Assembly (NCBI GenBank): GCA_015067845.1
Contig: SVLT01000018.1
Coordinates: forward strand, 1 to 45,692
Direction of reading: 5' to 3'
From: Oscillospiraceae bacterium
GTDB lineage: Bacteria; Bacillota; Clostridia; Oscillospirales; Oscillospiraceae
DNA: 45,692 nt
The notes under the pieces were generated by a model. It saw nothing but the letters and a program-made list of their open reading frames with translations. It was not told the DNA's origin and did not search any database. The translations under genes and the position numbers were made by a program. Below, one piece after another: positions 23,045 to 32,021 of this stretch. Position 1 is the stretch's first letter, and every line of letters begins with the position of its first letter.

Positions 23045-25152
23045 CCCGGTTGCGTGTAACCGTGATACTGACGCTGTTCGGTCTGCTGATCGGATTTTTC
23101 GCCCTGAAACTGTATGATCTGCAAATGATCCAGACCGGCGGCAATACGGACAATGTCAAAAAATTCTATACCGTCACCCGGGTCAAAGCCGCCCGGGGCG
23201 ACATTCTGGACCGGAACGGCAATGTTTTGGTGACCAATCGAGCCACCTATGACATGGTGTTCAATCACTATGTTCTGCTCAGCAATGAAAATCCTAATGG
23301 GCAGCTGCTGAAGCTGGTGCAGCTGTGCCGGGAGCTGGGCGTGACCTACAACGAGCATTTCCCCATCACCATGGAAGCCCCCTTCCGGTATACGCTGGAT
23401 GAAATGAGCAGCAGCGCCCAAAATCACTTCCAGGCCTATCTGCCGGTGGTTGGCGGCGGTCTGGACTCGGATATTTCCGCCCCGGTGCTGATCCGCACTT
23501 TGCGGGAATACTACAAGATCCCCGCTGACTGGTCCGATGCAGATGCCCGGGCGGTGATCGGTCTGCGCTACGAGCTGCGTCTGCGGCAGGATATCACCAA
23601 TCTGCCCAACTATGTGTTCATGGAAGATGTGGACAACGAGACCTTGGCGGCCATCCTGGAGCTGGGCACACCCGGCCTGAACACGGAAGAATCCATGGTG
23701 CGGGTGTACAACACCGAGTACGGCGCCCATATTTTGGGCTACATCGGTGCCATCACCGCCAAGCAATGGCAGGAGATCTACAAGGGAAAAGATGGCTATC
23801 AAATGGATGCCCTGGTGGGTCAGAGCGGCCTGGAAGAGGCCTTTGAGGAGTTCCTCCACGGCGTTGACGGCTACCGTGTGGATGTGGTCACCTCCGACGG
23901 GACCCTCATTGACCAGTATTATCGGAAAGACCCGGACACCGGAGAGGAATTCCGTCCGGTTGCCGGCAAAAATGTGGAGCTGACCATCGATCTGGATCTG
24001 CAAACCACCGCCGAAGAACAGCTGGATGCGCTGATCACCGAATTGCGCAATCAAATTGACGAAAACCCAGACGATGATGAGATCCCCGACGGCGCGGATG
24101 CCGAAGGCGGCAGCGTGGTGGTCATGGATGTAAAAACCGGTCAGATCCTGGCCTGCGCCAGCTATCCCACCTACAATCTGTCCACCTTCCGGGAGGATTA
24201 CAGCGAGCTGGCTCAGGATCCCTATGCGCCGCTGTTCAACCGGGCCTTGCAGGCTACCTATGCCCCCGGCTCCACCTACAAGATGAACATGGTGATCGCG
24301 GGCATCAACTCCGGTGCGATCAGCTCCGGCACGATGATCACTGACCAGGGTGTTTATCAGAAATATGCCGGATTTAATCCCAAGTGTCTGACCTGGACCA
24401 CTTCCGGAAGGACCCATGGCACCATCGATGCGGCACAGGCTCTGTGCGTGTCCTGCAACTATTTCTTCTATGCCCTGGCTGACAGCGGCAGACTGGATTG
24501 GAACATCGTGGACAGAACGGCTCAGGCGCTTGGCTTGGGAGAAGCCACCGGCGTGGAGCTGTTTGAGTATACCGGCTACCGGGCCAACGCGGAAACCAAA
24601 AAGCTGCTCCACACCGCCGAAGGCACAAGCGGTTGGTATCCTGCGGACCAGATCACCGCGTCCATCGGCCAGTCCGATAACAAATTTACCCCCTTGCAGC
24701 TGTGCGTCTACACATCCACTCTGGCAAACCGGGGCACGCGCTACAAGGCCACCTTCCTGAACCGGGTGGTGTCCTCCGATTACACCCAGCTGGAATATGT
24801 GAATGAGCCGGTTGTGGTGAGCACATTCGACATTTCCGATGATGCCTACTACGCCTACACCAAGGGCATGCGGGATGTGGCGCTGACCGGTACGGCAAGA
24901 TCCATTCTGAAGAATTATCCCATCGCGGTGGCGGCAAAGACCGGTACTGCGGAAACCGACTCCGGCGGCTCCGACAACGGCGCATTCGTTTGCTATGCGC
25001 CCTATGACGATCCCGAGATCGCCATTGTGGTCTACGGCGAAAAGGCCGGTCACGGCCGGACCATGGGCCAGATCGCCAAGGCACTTCTGGATACCTACTT
25101 CCAGGACGAGCTGGTGGGCGACCTGATCCCCGGCGAAAACGAACTGGGTTAA
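23032..25152 (+). CDS. mrdA: Penicillin-binding protein 2 (elongation transpeptidase)
   Basis: This 706-residue class B PBP has one N-terminal membrane helix (about 8-28), a dimerisation domain with AARGDILDRNGNVLV, and a transpeptidase domain with Ser414 in STYK, SCN (474-476) and KTG (636-638). It cross-links peptidoglycan during side-wall growth with RodA. It overlaps mreD, consistent with an mreCD-PBP2 operon. A strong terminator follows 4 nt after its stop. Confidence 0.95.
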   Translation: MERITRLRVTVILTLFGLLIGFFALKLYDLQMIQTGGNTDNVKKFYTVTRVKAARGDILDRNGNVLVTNRATYDMVFNHYVLLSNENPNGQLLKLVQLCRELGVTYNEHFPITMEAPFRYTLDEMSSSAQNHFQAYLPVVGGGLDSDISAPVLIRTLREYYKIPADWSDADARAVIGLRYELRLRQDITNLPNYVFMEDVDNETLAAILELGTPGLNTEESMVRVYNTEYGAHILGYIGAITAKQWQEIYKGKDGYQMDALVGQSGLEEAFEEFLHGVDGYRVDVVTSDGTLIDQYYRKDPDTGEEFRPVAGKNVELTIDLDLQTTAEEQLDALITELRNQIDENPDDDEIPDGADAEGGSVVVMDVKTGQILACASYPTYNLSTFREDYSELAQDPYAPLFNRALQATYAPGSTYKMNMVIAGINSGAISSGTMITDQGVYQKYAGFNPKCLTWTTSGRTHGTIDAAQALCVSCNYFFYALADSGRLDWNIVDRTAQALGLGEATGVELFEYTGYRANAETKKLLHTAEGTSGWYPADQITASIGQSDNKFTPLQLCVYTSTLANRGTRYKATFLNRVVSSDYTQLEYVNEPVVVSTFDISDDAYYAYTKGMRDVALTGTARSILKNYPIAVAAKTGTAETDSGGSDNGAFVCYAPYDDPEIAIVVYGEKAGHGRTMGQIAKALLDTYFQDELVGDLIPGENELG

Positions 25153-25155
25153 TAC

Positions 25156-25190
25156 AAAAAAGAGCCTGTTGCAACCGCAACAGGCTCTTT
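25156..25190. terminator. Bidirectional terminator, copy 1 of a duplicated sequence
   Basis: AAAGAGCCTGTTGC, loop AACC, GCAACAGGCTCTTT gives a perfect 14-bp stem flanked by A and T runs. It ends the PBP2 transcript and, on the minus strand, the small gene at 25189-25350. An identical 35-nt copy is at 25636-25670. Confidence 0.93.
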
Positions 25191-25350
25191 AACTTTCTTC
25201 TGTGGCGGCTCGCTCTTTCAGAATTTCCTCGATCATATCCAGCAAGGGTTTGTAGAAATCATCTTCCCGTAAATGCGAATATAGCAAGAGGATGTTTCTT
25301 AATTCTTCATCGGAACGGCGACACAAATAAGCATATAAAGAATGATCCAT
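25189..25350 (-). CDS. Small 53-residue protein, unknown
   Basis: The minus strand reads MDHSLYAYLCRRSDEELRNI and ends KERAATEES, a 53-residue acidic, probably helical protein. AGGAGGG lies 5 nt before the ATG at 25350. The stop codon overlaps the terminator stem. It is divergent from the ribbon-helix-helix gene at 25458 and could be its partner. I do not recognise a function. Confidence 0.7.
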   Translation of the reverse strand: MDHSLYAYLCRRSDEELRNILLLYSHLREDDFYKPLLDMIEEILKERAATEES

Positions 25351-25369
25351 AGTACCCTCCTAAATTTTG

Positions 25370-25443
25370 TGCACTAAAAATTAGTCCATAATCGCATTAT
25401 AACACAAAACACACTTAAAATAAATACTAAATTAGTGCATAAT
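25370..25443. promoter_or_regulatory. Divergent promoter region with an inverted repeat (candidate operator)
   Basis: TGCACTAA (25370-25377) and TTAGTGCA (25432-25439) form a widely spaced inverted repeat extended by TTAGT/ACTAA. Minus strand: extended -10 TGTTATAAT (TATAAT at 25396-25401) for the 53-residue gene. Plus strand: a weak TTAAAA (25415) and CATAAT (25438) with a 17-nt spacer for the RHH gene. Autoregulation by the RHH protein is inference. Confidence 0.45.
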
Positions 25444-25457
25444 AAGTGAGGGTTACT

Positions 25458-25637
25458 ATGAAAAAGCAAAAGCATATCAGCATTCGCATTGACGCGGATG
25501 TTTTGGAGAAATTCCACTATGTTGCCAAGTACGATGATCGCAGTGCCAGTGGGCAGATCATGTATTTGATTAACCACTGCATCCGCGCTTTTGAAGAAAA
25601 GCACGGAACGATTCCGGTGACGGAAAATGAAAACTAA
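25458..25637 (+). CDS. Arc-type ribbon-helix-helix DNA-binding protein
   Basis: This 59-residue protein begins MKKQKHISIRIDADVLEKF, the beta-strand plus helix of Arc/MetJ-type regulators, followed by SASGQIMYLINHCIRAFEEK, the second helix. GAGGG lies 5 nt before the ATG at 25458; an in-frame GTG at 25446 is less likely. Such proteins bind DNA as dimers and often repress their own promoter or act as antitoxins. The divergent 53-residue gene is the obvious candidate partner. Confidence 0.82.
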   Translation: MKKQKHISIRIDADVLEKFHYVAKYDDRSASGQIMYLINHCIRAFEEKHGTIPVTENEN

Positions 25638-25673
25638 AAAAGAGCCTGTTGCAACCGCAACAGGCTCTTTTTT
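25636..25673 (+). terminator. Terminator, copy 2 of a duplicated sequence
   Basis: Identical over 35 nt to 25156-25190, here followed by a longer T run (TTTTTT). It starts inside the stop codon of the RHH gene. Confidence 0.93.
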
Positions 25674-25678
25674 GCGAT

Positions 25679-25728
25679 TGTAGGGGCGGCAATCTGCCGC
25701 CCGCGGGCGACTAATAGTCGCCCCTACA
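25679..25728. repeat. TGTAGGGG…CCCCTACA short palindromic unit
   Basis: TGTAGGGGCGGC…GCCGCCC and GGGCGACTAATAGTCGCCC are two adjacent hairpins, and the ends TGTAGGGG and CCCCTACA pair. It lies 2 nt after the nfnB stop and may help end that transcript. Confidence 0.6.
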
Positions 25729-25730
25729 AT

Positions 25731-27113
25731 TTATTTCTTCAAAAATGCGTCGATGGCGGCTGCGCCCTTTTTGCCGGCGCCCATAGCCAGAATAACAGTG
25801 GCAGCGCCGGTAACGGCATCGCCGCCGGCGAACACGCCCTCGCGGGTAGTCATCTCGTTCTCGTCCACGATCAGACAGCCCTTGCGGTTGGTGTCTAGAC
25901 CGGGGGTGGTGGAACGGATCAGGGGGTTGGGGCTGGTGCCCAGACTCATAATGACAGTGTCCACGTCCAGAATGAACTCGCTGCCCTCGATCTCAATGGG
26001 ACGGCGGCGACCGGAAGCATCCGGCTCGCCCAGCTCCATACGGATGCACTTCATGCCGCAGACGCGACCGTCTTCATCACCGATGATCTCGATGGGGTTG
26101 CACAGAGTCTTGAACTCGATGCCCTCTTCCTTGGCGTGGTGCTGTTCTTCCAGACGGGCGGGCATTTCCGCTTCGCCCCGGCGGTAGACAACATAGACGT
26201 TTTCCGCACCCAGACGCATAGCGCACCGGGCGGCATCCATTGCCACATTACCGCCGCCCACAACAGCCACATTCTTGGACTTGATGATGGGGGTGTCGTA
26301 ATTCTCGTCGTAGGCCTTCATCAGGTTGGTACGGGTCAGGTACTCATTGGCGGACATAACGCCCTTCAGGCTCTCGCCGGGAATGTTCATGAACATGGGC
26401 AGACCCGCGCCGGAGCCTACAAATACAGCCTTGAAGCCCATATCGAACAGCTCGTCGATGGTCAGCACGCGACCGATGACCATGTTGGTCATCACCTTTA
26501 CGCCCTGGGCTTCCAGCTTGGTGATCTCGTTGGCAACGATGGCCTTGGGCAGACGGAATTCGGGGATGCCGTACACCAGCACGCCGCCGGCGGTGTGCAG
26601 AGCCTCGAACATGGTCACTTCGTAGCCCAGCTTAGCCAGATCGGACGCGGCGGTCATACCGGCAGGGCCGGAGCCGACCACGGCTACCTGAATGCCGTTG
26701 GATGCCACCTTTTCAGGCATGGCGTTCACATTTTCCCGATACCAGTCGGCAACAAAACGCTCCAGGCGGCCGATTGCTACCGGCTCGCCCTTGATGCCGC
26801 GGACACAGCGGGCCTCGCACTGAGTCTCCTGGGGGCAGACACGGCCGGACAGGGCAGGCAGAGCGTTGGTGGATGTGATGATCTCATAGGCAGCCTTGAA
26901 GTCGCCTTCCTCAACCTTTGCGATGAATTCGGGGATGCGCACATTAACGGGGCAGCCCTCCACGCACTTGGGGTTCTTGCACTTCAGGCAGCGGCCTGCC
27001 TCGGCGATGGCCATTTCGGCGGTGTAGCCGAGAGTAACTTCCTTGAAATTCCGGGCACGGACCTTGGGATCCTGCTCGGGCATGGGGGTTTTGGTCAAAG
27101 TCATGTTTGCCAT
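25731..27113 (-). CDS. nfnB: NfnB / GltA-like NADPH-dependent oxidoreductase subunit
   Basis: This 460-residue protein has N-terminal cysteine clusters CLKCKNPKCVEGCPV and CPQETQCEARCVRG for two [4Fe-4S] centres, then FAD- and NADPH-binding Rossmann motifs (VAVVGSGPAGMTAASDLAKL and NVAVVGGGNVAMDAARCA). It is often annotated as the glutamate synthase small subunit. Because the next gene is the NfnA-type partner and no glutamate synthase large subunit is present, the bifurcating NADH-dependent ferredoxin:NADP+ oxidoreductase is the better reading. Confidence 0.88.
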   Translation of the reverse strand: MANMTLTKTPMPEQDPKVRARNFKEVTLGYTAEMAIAEAGRCLKCKNPKCVEGCPVNVRIPEFIAKVEEGDFKAAYEIITSTNALPALSGRVCPQETQCEARCVRGIKGEPVAIGRLERFVADWYRENVNAMPEKVASNGIQVAVVGSGPAGMTAASDLAKLGYEVTMFEALHTAGGVLVYGIPEFRLPKAIVANEITKLEAQGVKVMTNMVIGRVLTIDELFDMGFKAVFVGSGAGLPMFMNIPGESLKGVMSANEYLTRTNLMKAYDENYDTPIIKSKNVAVVGGGNVAMDAARCAMRLGAENVYVVYRRGEAEMPARLEEQHHAKEEGIEFKTLCNPIEIIGDEDGRVCGMKCIRMELGEPDASGRRRPIEIEGSEFILDVDTVIMSLGTSPNPLIRSTTPGLDTNRKGCLIVDENEMTTREGVFAGGDAVTGAATVILAMGAGKKGAAAIDAFLKK

Positions 27114-27126
27114 TGCACGATCCTCC

Positions 27127-27981
27127 TTACTTAATCAGCTGCTTGCCCATGTTTTCCATACGGCAAGCGTGCTTCTCGGTAACCTCAGCCTCACGGCCAC
27201 GGTACAGGCTGTTGCGGCTCATCAGCTCAGCGAAGTCCACCTTGTGGCCGTCAAATTCCGGGCCGTCCACGCAGGCAAACTTGGTCTCACCGCCAACGGT
27301 GACACGGCAGCCGCCGCACATACCGGTGCCGTCCACCATGATGGGGTTCAGAGACACGGATGTGTGAACGCCGAAAGGCTCGGTGGTCTTGCACACAAAT
27401 TTCATCATGGGCACAGGGCCGATGGCGAGAACTTCGTCGAATTTTTCGCCGTTTTCCAGCATCTCCTGCAGGGGCTGGGTCACCAGACCGTGGCGGCCGT
27501 AGGAGCCGTCGTCGGTCATGAGGATCAGGTTGTCAGCGACAGCCTTGAATTCCTCTTCCAGAATCACGATATCCTTGCTGCGGAAACCGATGATGACAGT
27601 GACTTCCGCACCGGCTTCCTTGAATGCTGCCGCAGAGGGCAGAGCAATTGCACAGCCGACGCCGCCGCCCACCACACAGACCTTTTTCTTGCCTTCCACG
27701 GGGGTGGGCTTGCCCAGAGGGCCGACAAAGTCACGGATATAGTCACCCTCGTTCAGACTGCCCAGAGCCTTGGTGGCGAAGCCGACCTTCTGGAAGATGA
27801 TGGTGACAGTGCCCTTTTCCCGGTCATAACCGGCGATGGTCAGGGGCACACGCTCGCCCTGCTCGTCGATCCGGAAAATGATAAACTGACCGGCCTTGGC
27901 CTTTTTTGCAATAAAAGGTGCTTGAATGTCCATCAAAGTGACGGACGGATTCAGTTCCTTCTTGCGAACAATTTGAAACAT
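27127..27981 (-). CDS. nfnA: NfnA / sulfide dehydrogenase-like FAD/[2Fe-2S] subunit
   Basis: This 284-residue ferredoxin-reductase-family protein has an N-terminal FAD barrel, a nucleotide-binding segment with KVCVVGGGVGCAIALPSAAA, and C-terminal cysteines for a [2Fe-2S] cluster (CGGCRVTVGGETKFACVDGP). It takes electrons from NADH and, with NfnB, couples this to reduced ferredoxin to make NADPH. nfnB starts 13 nt after its stop. Its promoter lies at 28043-28071. Confidence 0.9.
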   Translation of the reverse strand: MFQIVRKKELNPSVTLMDIQAPFIAKKAKAGQFIIFRIDEQGERVPLTIAGYDREKGTVTIIFQKVGFATKALGSLNEGDYIRDFVGPLGKPTPVEGKKKVCVVGGGVGCAIALPSAAAFKEAGAEVTVIIGFRSKDIVILEEEFKAVADNLILMTDDGSYGRHGLVTQPLQEMLENGEKFDEVLAIGPVPMMKFVCKTTEPFGVHTSVSLNPIMVDGTGMCGGCRVTVGGETKFACVDGPEFDGHKVDFAELMSRNSLYRGREAEVTEKHACRMENMGKQLIK

Positions 27982-28042
27982 AAAACTGATCCTTCTTTCT
28001 CAGTGTAATCAATAAATAGAATGGCCAAAAAGCCACGAATAC

Positions 28043-28071
28043 ATTATAAAACCAAACTACGGCTTTGTCAA
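28043..28071 (-). promoter_or_regulatory. Sigma-A promoter of nfnAB
   Basis: On the minus strand TTGACA (28071-28066) and TATAAT (28048-28043) are 17 nt apart; both match consensus. The nfnA ATG is about 60 nt downstream. Confidence 0.88.
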
Positions 28072-28208
28072 ATGAATATCGATACAAAAATATCAGTTTA
28101 AGCCCCAAAAAAGTAGACATTCCGCACAAACGAAACGCCCCACGATCTTTGGATGTAATTTATGGAGAATAAAATGCTTGCAATCCCGGTTATTTCTTGC
28201 GGAAATAC

Positions 28209-28237
28209 TTGAATTTTACAAGAAAGCGTACTATAAT
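28209..28237 (+). promoter_or_regulatory. Promoter of the polysaccharide cluster
   Basis: TTGAAT (28209-28214) and TATAAT (28232-28237), spacer 17 nt, 72 nt before the first glycosyltransferase ATG. The rest of the 27982-28308 gap holds only this and the nfnAB promoter. Confidence 0.8.
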
Positions 28238-28308
28238 TATTCTGTATATGTATGCCCATTGGGCAAAGACCTGCCAGAAGAGTACCGTTGTAGCAAGGGG
28301 TGAAAGCA

Positions 28309-29097
28309 ATGACCGTAGAGCTGTTGATATCCACGATGCACCAAACAGACCATACGCTTTTAGAGAAGATGAAGGTGTCTTCCGACGCGGTGGTGGTCAA
28401 TCAGTGCGACCGGGAGGGCCGGGAAACTTTTGATTACAACGGTTACCGAATTGTTTGGATTGATACCACTGACCGGGGTTTGAGCAAGAGCCGCAATATG
28501 GCCATCGCAAATGCAACAGCAGATATTTGCATGTTGGCTGACGATGATATGGAGTATCGCGGCGACTATGTATCTACGGTGCTGGATGCTTTCAGTCAGT
28601 TGGATGGGGATATTATCAGCTTTCAAGTTCAAGGCATTGAAAAACCGTTCAAAAATTATTCTCCGGAAGAACGAAAAGTGAATTTCTTACAGTCCATGAA
28701 GATTTCTTCTGTGGAAATCGCTTTCCGCAGAGATTCCTTCGCAAAAAAAGAAATCCGCTTTGATGAAATGATTGGTGCGGGTACAGAATTTTTGATGGGC
28801 GAAGAGAATGTAATGCTGTTTCAGTGCCTGAAAAAGGGACTGAAAATCTGCTATACTCCCAAGGAAATCGCAGATCTGCACATTGGCGACTCCACTTGGT
28901 TTAAGGGTTTTAATAAAGAGTACTTTATAGGCCGAGGCGCAGCATTTACAGCAATGCAAACGCCATTTACATGGCTGTTAATCTGGCAATGGGCTATCCG
29001 GAAACGGGGACTGTACCGACAGGATGTGGCCATGTTGGCAGCAATTAAGTGGATGAACCAGGGGAAGAAGAAGTACCGCAGAAAGGTGAGAGGTTAA
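28309..29097 (+). CDS. Family 2 glycosyltransferase
   Basis: This 262-residue cytoplasmic enzyme has a GT-A fold with the nucleotide-sugar segment RGLSKSRNMAIANATADICM followed by LADDDM (the DXD-like metal site, about residues 76-81), and a later GEENVMLFQCLKKG resembling the acceptor-side ED motif. A basic C-terminus may touch the membrane. ATG 28309 follows AAGGGG. It is the first gene of a five-gene surface-polysaccharide cluster. The sugar specificity is unknown. Confidence 0.85.
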   Translation: MTVELLISTMHQTDHTLLEKMKVSSDAVVVNQCDREGRETFDYNGYRIVWIDTTDRGLSKSRNMAIANATADICMLADDDMEYRGDYVSTVLDAFSQLDGDIISFQVQGIEKPFKNYSPEERKVNFLQSMKISSVEIAFRRDSFAKKEIRFDEMIGAGTEFLMGEENVMLFQCLKKGLKICYTPKEIADLHIGDSTWFKGFNKEYFIGRGAAFTAMQTPFTWLLIWQWAIRKRGLYRQDVAMLAAIKWMNQGKKKYRRKVRG

Positions 29098-29100
29098 TCG

Positions 29101-29877
29101 ATGATACCGAAGAAAATTCATTATTGTTGGTTCGGAGGCAACCCCTTGCCGGAACTGGCGCAAAAATGCATCGCAAGCTGGGAAAAGTATTGCCCGGATT
29201 ACGAGATCATTCAGTGGAATGAGAGCAATTACGACATTACGAAAAATACCTATATGCATCAGGCATATGAACAAAAGAAATGGGGCTTTGTGCCGGATTA
29301 TGCCCGTTTGGACATTATCTACACCCACGGCGGTGTTTATCTGGATACGGATGTGGAACTGATCAAGCCCATTGACGAGCTACTAGAGCTGGATGCCTTT
29401 GCCGGTGTGGAGCAAAACTCTGAATTTGTGGCATTGGGCTTGGGTTTTGGTGCCAGCAAGGAGCATCCTGCCATCAAAGCGATGCGGGATTATTATGACA
29501 CGCTGTCCTTCGTGGAAAACGGGGAAATGAATCTGACCCCTGCGCCCAAGATCAACACCACTGTTCTGCAAGGGCTGGGATATTGCTATTCACCGGATGT
29601 GACGGATGCTTGCGGAATGCGCATCTTCCCCAGCGAATATCTTTGTCCTGTCAATTTTGCCACCAACGAACTGAGCCTTACGGACAAAACCTATTCGATC
29701 CATCACTATACAGCAAGTTGGTATGATGAGACCCAAAGATATGCGCTGAAGCTGAAACGCAAGTACGGAAAAATTCTGCCCCGAAGGCCTGCGGCAATTT
29801 TGGCAACGGCAGTTTCCAAGACAAAATACGAGGGCATCGGTTCCTGTCTGAGATGGATCTTCAAAAAACGAAAGTAA
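29101..29877 (+). CDS. Family 32 (OCH1-like) glycosyltransferase
   Basis: This 258-residue protein begins MIPKKIHYCWFGGNPLPE and has ARLDIIYTHGGVYLDTDVEL, the DXD motif that binds metal and nucleotide sugar in GT32 enzymes of capsule clusters. It starts 3 nt after the previous stop and likely transfers a hexose to the growing repeat unit. The acceptor is unknown. Confidence 0.88.
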   Translation: MIPKKIHYCWFGGNPLPELAQKCIASWEKYCPDYEIIQWNESNYDITKNTYMHQAYEQKKWGFVPDYARLDIIYTHGGVYLDTDVELIKPIDELLELDAFAGVEQNSEFVALGLGFGASKEHPAIKAMRDYYDTLSFVENGEMNLTPAPKINTTVLQGLGYCYSPDVTDACGMRIFPSEYLCPVNFATNELSLTDKTYSIHHYTASWYDETQRYALKLKRKYGKILPRRPAAILATAVSKTKYEGIGSCLRWIFKKRK

Positions 29878-29888
29878 GAGGTGAAGCT

Positions 29889-30779
29889 ATGATCACCGTT
29901 ATGACCCCTACCTATAATCGGGCCTATATTCTGCATGAGGCTTACGAATCCCTGAAAAAACAGACCTGTATGGATTTTGAGTGGATCATCGTGGACGATG
30001 GCTCTGCCGATGATACAGAAAAGCTTGTACAAGGGTGGCTGAACGAAGAGAACCCTTTTTCGATCCGATATGAGCGACAGGAAAACGGGGGAAAGCACCG
30101 GGCGGTAAACCGGGGCGTACAGCTTGCAAAATATGACTATTTTCTGATTTTGGACAGCGATGACCAACTGACAGAAAATGCCGTAGAGCTGGTCCATACC
30201 TGGATCGACCAAATTGCCGGATTGGAAGGCTTTGCGGGGGTCGCCGGATTAAAAGGAAGCGGAACAGCAGTAGTGGGAGGAGTTCCCAAGAAGCCATATA
30301 TTGATGCCACCAATTTGGAACGGCAGAAGTACGGCCTGATGGGTGACAAGGCAGAGGTTTTTAAAACCGCTATTTTGAAAAAATATCCCTTTCCGGAATT
30401 TGAGGGTGAGAATTTTCTTCGGGAAAGTGCTTCGTGGGACCGGATCGCAATGGCAGGTTACAAGCTTCGTTGGTTCAGCCAGGTGATTTATCAATGTGAA
30501 TACATTGCTGACGGTCTGACCCAAAATGCAAATGCCGCCATCTATGCAAAGAACTTTCAAGGCTACGTCTACTGTACCAAAATATATCTGCAAACCCGCA
30601 GCAAAATGCAGGGACTGAACAAGCTGGGAGAGGTGTGCTGTGTGACAAAGTGCAAAGGATTGTCCTTGTCCGCGGCGGCAAAGCTTTTTGGGGTCAGTGT
30701 TGTATGGATGCCGTTAGGCAGGGCGTATTTCGGATTGCGCCAATTGGCAAAACGAATTTTATTAAGGAAGGCAAAGTAA
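29889..30779 (+). CDS. Family 2 glycosyltransferase
   Basis: This 296-residue enzyme begins MITVMTPTYNRAYILHEAYE, with WIIVDDGSADDTE and FLILDSDDQL as nucleotide-sugar and metal motifs. The C-terminal third has basic residues and hydrophobic stretches that may associate with the membrane. ATG 29889 follows AGAGGTGA; the longer frame starts inside the previous gene. It is the third glycosyltransferase of the cluster. Confidence 0.88.
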   Translation: MITVMTPTYNRAYILHEAYESLKKQTCMDFEWIIVDDGSADDTEKLVQGWLNEENPFSIRYERQENGGKHRAVNRGVQLAKYDYFLILDSDDQLTENAVELVHTWIDQIAGLEGFAGVAGLKGSGTAVVGGVPKKPYIDATNLERQKYGLMGDKAEVFKTAILKKYPFPEFEGENFLRESASWDRIAMAGYKLRWFSQVIYQCEYIADGLTQNANAAIYAKNFQGYVYCTKIYLQTRSKMQGLNKLGEVCCVTKCKGLSLSAAAKLFGVSVVWMPLGRAYFGLRQLAKRILLRKAK

Positions 30780-30794
30780 CTAAGGCTGTGGATT

Positions 30795-32021
30795 ATGGAA
30801 ATGACAAGACATAAAAATCATTATGCAATCACATTGTTGTGTATTGTGCTGATCATCCCGTTTTTGAGCATTGCGGATATCAAGAATTCAATGCCGGAGA
30901 ATGTTTACCAAATCTGGCAGAGTCTGGCATTGGTGGTCTTTGCAATCTTGCTGCTTACAAAAAGTGAAACTGTGAAACTGAACCGAAGCGTTCGTTTGTT
31001 TGCTTTGTACGGCGTGATCATTCTGGCAAGCAGTACCATCAACAATGGGTTCAGCCCCGGAATTGCGGTTGTTACCGCCACATCCGTTATTTTGTTTGCG
31101 TTGCTGCAAACGGACTTCTATTACGAAATGCTGAGTGCGATCAGCATAGTGGTAGTAGGAGCGCTTTTTATCAATTTTCCAGTGATGCTGACGCGCATTA
31201 ACGATGTGGAACCAACCTTTTTCATCGGTGGCAAAAACTATTTGGGTGTTTTCTTGATCCCCGGGGTTTTCATCATGATACTGAATTGCCTGGAACATCA
31301 TGAAAAACTCACAAAACCCGTCGTTACAGCGGTCGTTTTTGCGTTGATCTCGATCTTGGTTGGCGGAAGCGGCACCGGCCTCATAGTGGCGCTTTGCGGC
31401 TTTTTCTTCTGGCGCCGGGCCCAAAATAAAAGGCCCAACAAGAAAGTATACATGGGAACGCTCCTGACGATGTATGCGCTGTTTTTGGTGTTCGGAGAGT
31501 TTTTCTTCCACACCAGCTTCTGGGAGAGCATCGCGAATTTTATGGGCAAGGACAGCACCTTGACCGCCAGAACGGAAATCTGGAGCACTGTCGTGGAACT
31601 TATCTCGCCCAGTCCGCTGATAGGAGTTGGACGCGGCACGCGCATTTACTATACCGACAGCTTAGGTTTTATGTATTACATGGAGGAAGCCCACAATTTT
31701 GTCTTGGAGATCCTTTTTGAGGGCGGTATCCTGGCACTTGCGGTTTTTGCGCCGTTACTATTTCGCATGATCCGTTTTTTGAATACGGATGACATGAAAC
31801 ACCGCATGATATTTGTGGTGCTGTTTGTTATGCTGATCAACGGCCTGACGGAATCCATTAACAACAACTATTTGGTGATCACCATCTTGGGTATTGCTTG
31901 CCGTTATGCTACCGAAGAGGAGAACAGGCAGCGCGAAGAGCTGTGGGAACGGCAGCAAAAACACATACAGCAGAAAAACGAAAGAATGCAAAGGATGCGC
32001 TTGCGGAGAAATGGACAATAG
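30795..32021 (+). CDS. O-antigen ligase/polymerase-like membrane protein (Wzy)
   Basis: This 408-residue protein has about ten hydrophobic helices and a periplasm-side loop with STLTARTEIWSTVVELISPS followed by PLIGVGRGTR, typical of Wzy_C/O-antigen ligase family polymerases. The C-terminus is a charged tail rich in Gln, Arg and Glu (RQREELWERQQKHIQQKNER). It probably polymerises the repeat units exported by the neighbouring flippase, whose start codon overlaps its end. Confidence 0.85.
   Translation: MEMTRHKNHYAITLLCIVLIIPFLSIADIKNSMPENVYQIWQSLALVVFAILLLTKSETVKLNRSVRLFALYGVIILASSTINNGFSPGIAVVTATSVILFALLQTDFYYEMLSAISIVVVGALFINFPVMLTRINDVEPTFFIGGKNYLGVFLIPGVFIMILNCLEHHEKLTKPVVTAVVFALISILVGGSGTGLIVALCGFFFWRRAQNKRPNKKVYMGTLLTMYALFLVFGEFFFHTSFWESIANFMGKDSTLTARTEIWSTVVELISPSPLIGVGRGTRIYYTDSLGFMYYMEEAHNFVLEILFEGGILALAVFAPLLFRMIRFLNTDDMKHRMIFVVLFVMLINGLTESINNNYLVITILGIACRYATEEENRQREELWERQQKHIQQKNERMQRMRLRRNGQ

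Noticed and set aside
22882..25053. 723-codon open frame opposite the PBP2 gene
   Set aside because: It mirrors the PBP2 codons, has no family motifs, and conflicts with the clear mreD-PBP2 overlap.
25731..27113. Glutamate synthase small subunit GltD as the primary call
   Set aside because: There is no large subunit nearby. The adjoining FAD/[2Fe-2S] gene makes the NfnAB pair the better reading, though the family overlap is real.
31894..32010. Upstream start of the flippase gene overlapping Wzy by more than 100 nt
   Set aside because: The residues are the out-of-frame tail of the Wzy gene; MDNRFKKLKW at 32011 is the normal flippase start.
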